This document shows, piece by piece, positions 1 through 6,993 of a stretch of 12,799 bases of DNA; position 1 is the stretch's first letter; each line of letters starts with the position of its first letter. The translations under genes were made by a program, and so were the position numbers. Source of the DNA: Spirochaetota bacterium (GTDB lineage: Bacteria; Spirochaetota; Brevinematia; DTOW01); contig JAPYWX010000035.1 in NCBI GenBank assembly GCA_028276145.1, positions 1 to 12,799 of the forward strand, read 5' to 3'. Below the pieces are notes generated by a model. It ran no database searches. It saw only the letters and a list, made by a program, of their open reading frames with translations, and was not told the origin of the DNA.

Positions 1-537
1 CACATTATCAACTTTAATAGTCCTAGAGAGAGATTTTGACAAGGCATTAACCCCAGATCTAAAAACATTAGAAAGAATAAGTCCATCAATAGGCTCTTTG
101 ACAGAAACTGAAGTCATGTAAACAATCCTACCCCACTTCTTTTCAATCATACCGGGCAAAAATGCTTTAGTCAATCTAACTGCCGACATCAAAACCAACT
201 CAAAAGCATTATACCAATCTTCTAAACCAACATCAAAAAAATCCCCAGGTTTAGGTCCCCCAGTGTTAAAAACAAAAATATCAACACCACCAAACTTTAC
301 TAAGGCAAAATCACTTAACTTATCAACCTCACTAGGCTTGCTCAAATCACAAACAAAAGACTCAACATCTATTCCTTCCTTTTCAAGTGATTCTTTAGCA
401 ACCTTAAGATTATCACTATTACTTGATGATATAATAACCTTAGCTCCCTCAATACCTAGAGCTTTAGCTATACCGAAACCTATACCCTTACTACTAGCAG
501 TAACTAAAGCTACCTTACCTCTAATACCAAGTTCCAT
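1..537 (-). CDS. SDR-family oxidoreductase with Ser/Arg at the YxxxK position (3' end outside window)
   Basis: A Rossmann-fold short-chain dehydrogenase/reductase; the first 179 residues are visible and the C-terminus lies beyond the left edge. The nucleotide-binding turn is VTASSKGIG (residues 12-20), followed by D64 (CDLS) and NTGGP (91-95) in place of the usual NNAG. The catalytic-loop serines are S143 and S145 in MTSVSVKEP. Where classical SDRs carry YxxxK the frame reads SNVFR (156-160), so the catalytic Tyr and Lys are Ser and Arg. I recall a widespread SDR subgroup, annotated as 3-oxoacyl-ACP reductase-like, with exactly this LSNxxR and GGPxPG pattern, so this is a subfamily trait and not decay. 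The substrate is unknown. ATG 537 follows a GAGGGG Shine-Dalgarno and lies 3 bp after the nadC stop, so the gene is the third of the gpmA-nadC operon. Confidence 0.9.
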   Translation of the reverse strand, partial: MELGIRGKVALVTASSKGIGFGIAKALGIEGAKVIISSSNSDNLKVAKESLEKEGIDVESFVCDLSKPSEVDKLSDFALVKFGGVDIFVFNTGGPKPGDFFDVGLEDWYNAFELVLMSAVRLTKAFLPGMIEKKWGRIVYMTSVSVKEPIDGLILSNVFRSGVNALSKSLSRTIKVDNV

Positions 538-540
538 AGA

Positions 541-1389
541 CTACCCCTCAATAACAAAACTTATATCAACAACATCGTACTTCATAGTCATCTTACTTGT
601 TGAAACAAAATCTATAGGTGCTCCAGACTCCGCAATCTCTCTTATCTTCTCTTCATCAATATTTCCGGAAGCCTCAACTATAATCTCAGGATTGACTGAC
701 TTTATATATTCCGAAGCTCTTTTTATCTCTTCAACATTCATATTGTCAAGCATTATGATGTGAGCTCCAGCTTCAACTGCTAGCTTGACCTGCTCAAAGT
801 TATCACATTCAACTTCAACTTTATGCATCGGGAAATTCTCTTTTGCCATCTTTACAGCTTTGACTATATCACCCTTAAAGACGGCAATGTGATTATCCTT
901 TATCATTACCATGTCATATAGTCCAAATCTATGGTTAACCCCTCCACCAACTTTCACGGCATACTTCTGCAGATACCTAAGCCCAGGTATAGTTTTCCTA
1001 GTATCAAGAACTCTAAATTTCCCCTTTGTAGCATCAACAAGCTTTTTGGTAGTAGTAGCAACGGAAATAAGTATTGTTAGAATGTTAAGAAGAGACCTCT
1101 CAACTGAGAGTAGCATCCTAGCACTGCCTTCAAGGTTAAAAATTTTCGTGCCAGGTACAAAAAATTCACCATCCTTGAGGCTACAAGACTTTATGTCAAA
1201 TTGCTTCTCCAAAACAATAGCAAAAATCTCACCAACGAAAACACCATGGTTATTAGCAACAATATACGCCTGTGCTTTTTTATTCGGAACTAGCCACGAA
1301 ATAAGATCATTATTATTAGTATCCTCAAGAAGAGTATTTTCAAAAACTACTCTAGCAGCATTGTAAAGATTTATATCATAATAAAACAT
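541..1389 (-). CDS. nadC: nicotinate-nucleotide pyrophosphorylase (quinolinate phosphoribosyltransferase, carboxylating)
   Basis: Converts quinolinate and PRPP to nicotinate mononucleotide, CO2 and pyrophosphate in de novo NAD synthesis; cytosolic. At 282 residues it has normal family length. Visible motifs are the N-terminal LLEDTNNND (20-28), VERS (97-100), the DTRKT loop (129-133), KYAVKVGGGVNHR (142-154), IKDNH (163-167), the acidic EVE (192-194), MLDN (213-216) and VEASGNI (238-244). The variants SVATTTKK (109-116, commonly SGIAT) and DFVSTSKMT (260-268) resemble the Thermotoga-type enzyme as I recall it. The start codon lies 3 bp after the gpmA stop with only a weak ribosome site, which suggests translational coupling. 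No nadA or nadB is present, so the quinolinate-forming genes must be elsewhere. Confidence 0.95.
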   Translation of the reverse strand: MFYYDINLYNAARVVFENTLLEDTNNNDLISWLVPNKKAQAYIVANNHGVFVGEIFAIVLEKQFDIKSCSLKDGEFFVPGTKIFNLEGSARMLLSVERSLLNILTILISVATTTKKLVDATKGKFRVLDTRKTIPGLRYLQKYAVKVGGGVNHRFGLYDMVMIKDNHIAVFKGDIVKAVKMAKENFPMHKVEVECDNFEQVKLAVEAGAHIIMLDNMNVEEIKRASEYIKSVNPEIIVEASGNIDEEKIREIAESGAPIDFVSTSKMTMKYDVVDISFVIEG

Positions 1390-1392
1390 ACT

Positions 1393-2142
1393 CTACTTTT
1401 TTGCTTTTCCTTGAGCAGCAACAGCCTCCATTGCCTTCCTAACCTCCTCAGGATCACCAAGATAATACCTGTTTATTGGCTTAAGATTCTCATCAAGCTC
1501 GTAAACCAAAGGTATACCCGTAGGTATATTAACTTCAACTATATCCTGGTCAGAGATATTATCCAGGTACTTAACTAAAGCTCTAAGGCTATTACCATGA
1601 GCTACGATTATTACTCTCTTACCTTCCTTTATAGTAGGTGCTATAACTTCATTCCAGTAAGGTAAGACTCTAGCGACAGTATCCTTAAGGCTCTCACACA
1701 AAGGTATCTCTTCCTCCTTCAAGTCCTTGTACCTTGGGTCATAACCGGGATACCTAGGGTCATCCTTTGTAAGAGGTGGTGGTGGCACATCATAACTCCT
1801 TCTCCATATTTTCACCTGCTCTTCGCCGTACTTCTCAGCCATTTCAGCCTTATTTAGACCCTGTAGAGCACCATAGTGCCTTTCGTTTAATCTCCAATGC
1901 TTGTACTCCGGTATCCAAAGTAAGTCCATCTCTGCAAGAATTATATGTAAAGTATTTATAGCTCTCTTCAAAACTGAAGTGAAAGCTACATCAAAAACAT
2001 AGCCATTTTCCTTAAGAATCCTACCACCTTTCTTAGCTTCCTCTATTCCTTTTTCAGAAAGGTCAACATCTGTCCAACCAGTGAACCTGTTCTCTTTATT
2101 CCAAACACTCTCACCATGTCTAACCATAACAACCTTATACAT
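1393..2142 (-). CDS. gpmA: 2,3-bisphosphoglycerate-dependent phosphoglycerate mutase
   Basis: Interconverts 3- and 2-phosphoglycerate in glycolysis and gluconeogenesis; cytosolic histidine phosphatase superfamily. The phosphohistidine motif is RHGES (residues 8-12, H9 phosphorylated), followed by NRFTGWTDVDLSEKG (18-32), KRAI (59-62), the dPGM signature NERHYGALQG (86-95), the proline-rich YDVPPPPL (117-124) and the second catalytic histidine in AHGNS (H182). The 249 residues match the classical bacterial enzyme, including a short A/K-rich flexible tail. It is the first gene of the gpmA-nadC-SDR operon. Its start is fixed by an AAGGAGGG Shine-Dalgarno six bases upstream. Confidence 0.97.
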   Translation of the reverse strand: MYKVVMVRHGESVWNKENRFTGWTDVDLSEKGIEEAKKGGRILKENGYVFDVAFTSVLKRAINTLHIILAEMDLLWIPEYKHWRLNERHYGALQGLNKAEMAEKYGEEQVKIWRRSYDVPPPPLTKDDPRYPGYDPRYKDLKEEEIPLCESLKDTVARVLPYWNEVIAPTIKEGKRVIIVAHGNSLRALVKYLDNISDQDIVEVNIPTGIPLVYELDENLKPINRYYLGDPEEVRKAMEAVAAQGKAKK

Positions 2143-2148
2143 ACCTAA

Positions 2149-2156
2149 CCCTCCTT
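2149..2156 (-). promoter_or_regulatory. strong Shine-Dalgarno of gpmA
   Basis: On the minus strand AAGGAGGG ends six bases before the gpmA ATG. It shows that the host uses classical ribosome binding, which contrasts with the genes here that start without a leader. The 59-bp gap up to the transporter gene also holds TTTAAAAT about 22 bases before the ATG, a possible -10, but I see no convincing -35. Confidence 0.75.
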
Positions 2157-2201
2157 AAAGGAATTTTAAAGCACAAAAGAAAATTATTTCTACATACAAA
2201 A

Positions 2202-3161
2202 TCATCCGTTTTCTTGAACTTTAGGCGCAGGTTCAACAAAAAGCTTACCATTAATCAACCTAGCCAAAGTCACAAAAAGAAGCCCAAACACTATAATGTT
2301 AAGCACAACATAAACAACTATTCCTAACCAATTCAACCATGGTAGTATTTCTTTAAATGTCATCGTAGCATTGCCAAATATGGCAACAGGAAATGTATAC
2401 GCCCACCAGCTAAGTTCATACTTAAGCTTAAAGAACATATCCACCAAGAACAAAAGAAGCATCAAGAAGAAAACAGCAATTCCGTAGAAAAATATACCCA
2501 AGTACGATTGAACACCTAGAAGATAAGATATCGTTATCGCTATAGCAGAAGGAGGAGCAATAAATATTACAAAAGTAGGCACCAATCTATCAGGTAAAGG
2601 ATGGTGAAAGATAATCCTATACATAAGTATGGCTCCAATAACAACATAAAAGAAGGTACCAACGGAAACGAGAAAAACATTAAACCATAAAGGCAAAACA
2701 TCTTTACCAACAAGAGGACCAATCACAGTACCTACAATAGGAATAAACCACGAAGGATTCATATGATGAATTTCAAATGAAGTTTGCCTTATCCACTGAG
2801 CCATAATCATAAGAGTAAGAATTAAATGAAAAACAGTAAATATCAATATCAACAAAGTTCCCCAACTAAAGTAGCTGCTTAGAAACTTGCTTAGAAGCAT
2901 TGCCCCTATCGTAAATGTAGCAAAGAACTGTAGTGAAATAGGATGCATAAACTCCTTATATACAGCATTTGGCACAGAAACAACCTTAAGCAGATATACT
3001 ATAAGCGACAAAACAAAAATAATGGTACCTGTTAACCCCCAAAACAGGTATAAAACATTCGAATAAGGTAACCCCATCTTCAAACTCAAAAGAGCCGTAC
3101 CAAACGTACCCATAGTAACCGAAAAAATAGATATTGGAAACTTCTCAAGAAACGCTCTCAT
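2202..3161 (-). CDS. TehA/SLAC1 (TDT)-family anion transporter
   Basis: A 319-residue polytopic inner-membrane protein with about ten hydrophobic segments and no cleavable signal peptide. It is assigned to the tellurite-resistance/dicarboxylate transporter (TDT, SLAC1-like) family from FPISIFSVTMG at the N-terminus (8-18), HP (73-74), NPSWFIPIVG (135-144), APPSA (202-206) and WWAYTFP (252-258). The Phe in that last segment may be the pore phenylalanine described in TehA and SLAC1, but an alignment is needed. Members move small anions such as chloride, nitrate, malate or sulfite, and the substrate here cannot be read from sequence. The gene starts one base after the arsR stop behind AAGGGGGTG, so the two are co-transcribed and the ArsR protein is the likely regulator. 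Confidence 0.85.
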   Translation of the reverse strand: MRAFLEKFPISIFSVTMGTFGTALLSLKMGLPYSNVLYLFWGLTGTIIFVLSLIVYLLKVVSVPNAVYKEFMHPISLQFFATFTIGAMLLSKFLSSYFSWGTLLILIFTVFHLILTLMIMAQWIRQTSFEIHHMNPSWFIPIVGTVIGPLVGKDVLPLWFNVFLVSVGTFFYVVIGAILMYRIIFHHPLPDRLVPTFVIFIAPPSAIAITISYLLGVQSYLGIFFYGIAVFFLMLLLFLVDMFFKLKYELSWWAYTFPVAIFGNATMTFKEILPWLNWLGIVVYVVLNIIVFGLLFVTLARLINGKLFVEPAPKVQENG

Positions 3162-3162
3162 C

Positions 3163-3558
3163 TCACACCCCCTTTATATCTTTTTCTTTGTTTTCTTCAA
3201 CATTAACTTCCTCTAAACAAATAGGTCTTTTGCTCCTAGTCACCACCTTAAACCTCTCTATGTCCTCAGAAATAATAGAATCATCAATTGACAAAAGACA
3301 GCAAATAAAGCCTCTTTTCGCCTCATCTAGCTCTGAAAAAGAATACATTACAAACCTGCCTCTCCTACTCTCCTTAAGAAGTCCCGCAAATCTTAATTCC
3401 TTCAAATGCTTAGAAACAGAGTAAAAACTAATACCTAAAGCCTCAACTAACTCACAAACATAAACCTCCCCAAATTCCTTAATAACCCTAAGTATCCTAA
3501 TCCTATCAGGATGCCCCAAAACTCTAAAAATTTTTGCATACTCACTCAAGTTAGACAC
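3163..3558 (-). CDS. ArsR/SmtB-family winged-helix repressor
   Basis: A 131-residue dimeric transcriptional repressor. It has an N-terminal helix (SEYAKIFRVLGHPDRIRILRV, residues 5-25), a recognition HTH around LVEALGISFYSVSKHLKELR (37-56) and the wing GLLKESRRGRFVMYS (59-73). Cysteines are C35 (VYVCEL, equivalent to the region of the ArsR metalloid site but with one Cys instead of the CxC pair), a vicinal pair C86-C87 in the C-terminal helix, and C114 in a charged tail. The set could sense a metal, a metalloid or reactive sulfur, and sequence alone does not decide. The start is GTG at 3558, placed by a GGAGGG Shine-Dalgarno. It is the first gene of a two-gene operon with the transporter, and a palindromic operator in its promoter implies autoregulation. 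Confidence 0.92.
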   Translation of the reverse strand: MSNLSEYAKIFRVLGHPDRIRILRVIKEFGEVYVCELVEALGISFYSVSKHLKELRFAGLLKESRRGRFVMYSFSELDEAKRGFICCLLSIDDSIISEDIERFKVVTRSKRPICLEEVNVEENKEKDIKGV

Positions 3559-3573
3559 TAAAACCCTCCAAAT

Positions 3574-3597
3574 ATATTTGCAAATTTGTGCAAATAT
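3574..3597. promoter_or_regulatory. predicted ArsR operator (9-6-9 inverted repeat)
   Basis: Perfect 9-bp arms ATATTTGCA and TGCAAATAT are separated by six bases, the spacing typical of SmtB/ArsR-family operators. The heptamer TGCAAAT is also directly repeated with a 10-bp period (3579-3585 and 3589-3595). The site starts inside the predicted -10 of the arsR promoter and covers the expected transcription start, an arrangement suited to repression. It is 15 bp upstream of the arsR start codon. Confidence 0.75.
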
Positions 3598-3625
3598 GTT
3601 ATTTTAATTAACCAAAATTTTTCAA
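3596..3625 (-). promoter_or_regulatory. predicted arsR-transporter promoter
   Basis: On the minus strand TTGAAA (3625-3620, five of six to the -35 consensus) is followed after 18 bp by TAACAT (3601-3596, four of six to the -10). The expected start lies within the palindromic operator, leaving a short leader that contains the GGAGGG ribosome site. Confidence 0.5.
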
Positions 3626-3726
3626 GTTTTTCAGATGTTGAGAAACGAAGCCTTCCAACGATAAAACAAGTAGTTGAGACCACTAAATAGCACTCTTATT
3701 TAAAATCAAGATAGTAGCCTGCTAAC

Positions 3727-3756
3727 TTGAAATACTTCGGTAACCTTTTTCATAAA
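3727..3756 (+). promoter_or_regulatory. predicted smpB promoter (leaderless configuration)
   Basis: TTGAAA (3727-3732), 18 bp, then CATAAA (3751-3756). The -10 ends six bases before ATG 3763, so transcription should begin at or next to the start codon. There is no Shine-Dalgarno before that ATG. The rest of the divergent arsR-smpB gap (3602-3726) shows no other recognisable structure. Confidence 0.5.
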
Positions 3757-3762
3757 TCTTTT

Positions 3763-4221
3763 ATGAGTATAGAAATAGTAGCAACGAACAGAAAAGCAAA
3801 GAAAAATTACGAGATACTTGATACGTACGAAGCAGGCATAGAACTCAAAGGTAGTGAAATAAAATCCATAAGAGACCATAGAGTGAACATAGATGACGCT
3901 TTCTGTTTAATAGAAAACGGCGAGGTTTACGTTCATAACATGCACATATCACCGTATCCATCATCCAGTGTCTTTAGACCCGACCCAGATAGAAAAAGAA
4001 AGCTACTACTCCATAGGAAAGAAATAGATAGAATATTCGGACAAGTCACTAGAAAAGGTTATGCCTTAATCCCAACAAAAGTGTACCTGAAAAATGGTAG
4101 ATGGGCAAAGGTAGAAATTGCTGTAGCCAAGGGTAAAAAGTTACACGACAAGAGAGAAGACATAAAGAAAAAAGAAGTAGAACTAGAAATGAAAAAATTC
4201 TCAAAATACAAATTTCATTAA
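3763..4221 (+). CDS. smpB: SsrA-binding protein SmpB
   Basis: The partner of tmRNA in trans-translation: it binds the tRNA-like domain of SsrA RNA and brings it to stalled ribosomes. The 152-residue reading has the family's normal length. Visible features are VATNRKAKKNYEI (residues 6-18), the signature YEAGIELKGSEIKSIR (22-37), the conserved turn around HISPY, and the basic tail AKGKKLHDKREDIKKKE that follows the 16S decoding centre. A TTG start at 3727 in the same frame would add 12 residues, but the family begins near MSIEI.ATNRKA and the TTG falls inside the predicted -35, so ATG 3763 is preferred. No ssrA gene is visible here. The next gene starts 11 bp downstream. Confidence 0.96.
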   Translation: MSIEIVATNRKAKKNYEILDTYEAGIELKGSEIKSIRDHRVNIDDAFCLIENGEVYVHNMHISPYPSSSVFRPDPDRKRKLLLHRKEIDRIFGQVTRKGYALIPTKVYLKNGRWAKVEIAVAKGKKLHDKREDIKKKEVELEMKKFSKYKFH

Positions 4222-4232
4222 AATTTCTTAAA

Positions 4233-5012
4233 ATGTCAAAACTAGACGAAGAGAAAATCAAATACCTAGTATCGGAGTACCAAAACGGCAACCAATCAGT
4301 ACTGAACGCAATAATAAAAGAAATATCTCTATATGTTTACAACTTTCCTCTAATCGTTTACAACAAACCACCAGACGAAGCAGGTGAATTTTATCTTTAC
4401 TTCATGGAGAGGCTAGAGTCATGTATTCTAAACTTCAAAGACAAAGGCTATAAGTTCTCTACTTACCTAACCTCAGTACTAATAAACCACTACAAAAACT
4501 TTCTACTACAAGAGAAAAGAAAAACGCTAAGAGTCATGTACGAGTCAGAGCTAAAGGACATAAGCATCTTCACTTTGCTTCTGAATACCGATGAAAAAGA
4601 ACACAGAGAAAGCATTAAAGACGAAGAATTAGAGTCAGCAATATCGTTTTTTAACTCTTTAGATGAGTTTTCAAAACTCATCATAAAAGTTTTCACTTTT
4701 GAGCTCACCCCAGATGACCTAACTCTGATAAGCAAATACACCAAAAAACCAATAGAACATGTCCTCAAAGAGTATGAAGAAATCCTAAAAAGAGTACAGA
4801 AAAAGTATGAAACGAGAAAGAAAATAATAGAAAAAATTCAAAGCACCCAAAACAAGAAGTACATAGACAAACTCAATTCGCTAAATACCCTTTGTAGCTA
4901 TGCTGATGTAGCTAAACTTCTAAATCTCTCAATAAGTAATGTAGGAGTGAGCTTAAAAAGGCTAAGAGAAAAGTTTCAAAAGTATTTAGAATCAACTAAA
5001 AAGTCTACCTAA
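4233..5012 (+). CDS. divergent sigma-70-family-like protein
   Basis: A 259-residue soluble, lysine-rich protein. Residues 50-92 (EFYLYFMERLESCILNFKDKG, then KFSTYLTSVLINHYKNFL) follow the sigma region 2 pattern of helix 2.1/2.2 plus the F.TYL...I.N element. Residues 221-250 (CSYADVAKLLNLSISNVGVS, then LKRLREKF) look like the region 4 helix-turn-helix. Between them (136-190) lies another stretch, SLDEFSKLIIKVFTFELTPDD, that also resembles the start of a region 4. The length exceeds a typical ECF sigma factor, and no anti-sigma gene adjoins. It may be an alternative sigma factor or a sigma-derived DNA-binding protein. It follows smpB by 11 bp with no Shine-Dalgarno, although TAAAAT across the smpB stop ends eight bases before its ATG. 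Its stop overlaps the flgK stop tail to tail by 8 bp. Confidence 0.65.
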   Translation: MSKLDEEKIKYLVSEYQNGNQSVLNAIIKEISLYVYNFPLIVYNKPPDEAGEFYLYFMERLESCILNFKDKGYKFSTYLTSVLINHYKNFLLQEKRKTLRVMYESELKDISIFTLLLNTDEKEHRESIKDEELESAISFFNSLDEFSKLIIKVFTFELTPDDLTLISKYTKKPIEHVLKEYEEILKRVQKKYETRKKIIEKIQSTQNKKYIDKLNSLNTLCSYADVAKLLNLSISNVGVSLKRLREKFQKYLESTKKST

Positions 5013-6924
5013 CGGTACCCATTCTATTTATTATAGTATCAAGCATTGCATCAATGTATGTTATAAACCTTGCTGATGCTTCGTATGCTCTCTGATACGA
5101 AATAAGCTTTGTAAGTTCTTCATCAAGGTTAACACCTGAAACTGCTTCCCTTAGTTTCTTAAGGTTCTGAATAACTAATTCTTGCTTTTTCATAGCCACC
5201 TCTGAAACATTCCCCCTAGTTCCAACATCACCTACCATGAATTTAAGATACTCTAGGAATGTTGAATCCTTCTCAATCATAACTTTCTTATCCCTAAGCC
5301 CGGCAATGAGAAGGATATTAGAGTTATCACCTACACCATTACTGGTATCTGGAATACGGTCTCCATTTAAGTCTCTACCACCAGCGGCAGCTATAAGCCT
5401 AGGGTCCTTCTCTATGAGAGGATTAACATCTATCCAAGCAGCAGGGTCATCAAACGGAGCAACAGAATAATTTATCGTAGTGCCTCTTATCTGTACAAGC
5501 CCTTCAACATTGTTCCAATCAAAAGCGTTAATCTCACCAGAATTGTTTAGTATCCCAGCGAAACCAACTAAGAAATTACCTGTATCACTTATACGTCTTA
5601 TAACAAAATCAGGATAGTTCGGGTCTTCTGAAGCCTTAGCCTTAAGTGTCAATTCTCCCCTGTGATTGAGGTAAGCAACAACATGGGCACCTGAATTGTT
5701 GATTCTCTCTATTACATCCTTCACTGTGTCATTCTCATTGTACTGAACAACAATGTCAGGTCCACCGGGATAGTTAGGACCAAAGTTAATAACTCCTGCG
5801 GAGTTAATAAACATATCTTCCGTAAGTTTCTCAGTACCAGAAATCTTGAATATAGCCGTCTTCTCAAAAACTCCGTCCTGATTGTAATCATAATTACCTC
5901 TAAGGTCAGGTGTTATAGACTTTTTTACCCAAAAGTCTACACCTGTAACACCATTCAAACCAAAACCATCCCTGTGAATTTCGTTCGTGGACTCAATCAA
6001 ATTGATAGCTAAAGAATTCAACCTTTTCAAATCAGCAAGCAAATCAACATCTCTAGCATAAAGAAGCCCCAAAAGCTCACCATCCGAAATTTGTAACTTT
6101 CTTTCAGTAGAACCGATATAGATATCAACAAAACCTTTGTTTTTGCTATTCGGCATACCAATAAGCTCATGATAAAAGCTACCTTGTACAAGTATTTCGC
6201 TACCTACCTTCACTATGAACTCATCCTTATCACTTCTACCTACTGTTATGTTCATTATTTTTGATAACTTTTCTATCAAAGCATCCCTTCTATCGTACAA
6301 ATCATTAGGATTATCACCTAGTGCCTCAAGTTTTTGTATTTGATTATTAAGATGTGCTATCTCCCTTATATAGCCATTTACCTCGTTTATCCTTTGCTTT
6401 ATAAGTTCATTTGCTTGTTCCCTAAGCTGAGATATAGCCAAATAATCATGTCTTATCTGACTAGCTAAAGCCTTAGCTTTCTCGACCAAAACTACCCTAC
6501 TTGACATTTCCGTTGGGTCATTAGCCACTTTTTGTAGTGCTTCCCAATATTCATCTAACATTGTTCTTATGTTAGGTCCCTCAGGTTCATTGTACACTAA
6601 CTGTAGCTGATAAAGAAATTTCCTTCTCGCTTCCCAAAAACCCAAATTGCCACTCTCCGCTATTATTCTATCATCTATGAATGTATCCCTAGCTCTAACT
6701 ATATCCTCAACAACAACGCCAGTACCAATTTGCCCCGGTGTTGTCTCTCTATTCCAGGAAGGATCATATATAGGATGAAAATCCTTCAAATGTACTATCT
6801 GTCTAGAATACTCTTCGTTATTGATATTTGATATGTTATGACCTGTTGTCTTTAGAGCATCTGAATGAGCCAAAAGGCTCTTCCTACCAACTTCAATATT
6901 ATGGAAACTTGAAAGTATAGCCAT
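5005..6924 (-). CDS. flgK: flagellar hook-associated protein 1 (FlgK)
   Basis: Forms the first junction between hook and filament (periplasmic in spirochaetes) and leaves the cell by the flagellar export apparatus, so no signal peptide is expected or seen. From ATG 6924 it has 639 residues. The N-terminal D0 segment holds TTGHNISNINNEEYSRQ (26-42) and the spirochaete-like PIYDP..NRETTPGQIGTG (51-69). A coiled region spans about 140-230, and the C-terminal D0 helix is LISYQRAYEASARFITYIDA (607-626). Two EF-hand-like loops occur, DYNQDGVFE (346-354) and DLNGDRIPD (518-526). A GTG at 6960 would add 12 residues (MKTLRTYLWGPR) not expected in the family, so I prefer ATG 6924. It follows the FliG-like gene by 69 bp, probably in one transcript. 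No flgL adjoins. Confidence 0.95.
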   Translation of the reverse strand: MAILSSFHNIEVGRKSLLAHSDALKTTGHNISNINNEEYSRQIVHLKDFHPIYDPSWNRETTPGQIGTGVVVEDIVRARDTFIDDRIIAESGNLGFWEARRKFLYQLQLVYNEPEGPNIRTMLDEYWEALQKVANDPTEMSSRVVLVEKAKALASQIRHDYLAISQLREQANELIKQRINEVNGYIREIAHLNNQIQKLEALGDNPNDLYDRRDALIEKLSKIMNITVGRSDKDEFIVKVGSEILVQGSFYHELIGMPNSKNKGFVDIYIGSTERKLQISDGELLGLLYARDVDLLADLKRLNSLAINLIESTNEIHRDGFGLNGVTGVDFWVKKSITPDLRGNYDYNQDGVFEKTAIFKISGTEKLTEDMFINSAGVINFGPNYPGGPDIVVQYNENDTVKDVIERINNSGAHVVAYLNHRGELTLKAKASEDPNYPDFVIRRISDTGNFLVGFAGILNNSGEINAFDWNNVEGLVQIRGTTINYSVAPFDDPAAWIDVNPLIEKDPRLIAAAGGRDLNGDRIPDTSNGVGDNSNILLIAGLRDKKVMIEKDSTFLEYLKFMVGDVGTRGNVSEVAMKKQELVIQNLKKLREAVSGVNLDEELTKLISYQRAYEASARFITYIDAMLDTIINRMGTVR

Positions 6925-6993
6925 CCTTGGCCCCCATAAATAAGTTCGTAATGTTTTCACAAACCTTTAAAAATTGCTTATAGCCAACCAAAA

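Noticed and set aside
263..763. Open frames on the plus strand across the SDR and nadC genes, and other antisense frames over recJ, flgK and the transporter
   Set aside because: They are shadows of strongly supported genes, have low-complexity Ser/Leu-rich products and carry no motif or ribosome site.
541..2142. A dedicated NAD biosynthesis cluster
   Set aside because: Only nadC belongs to that pathway. gpmA and the SDR gene are not linked to it, and nadA and nadB are absent, so the operon looks like ordinary housekeeping grouping.
3727..3762. N-terminal extension of SmpB from TTG 3727
   Set aside because: The 12 extra residues are absent from the family, and the TTG lies in the predicted -35 element.
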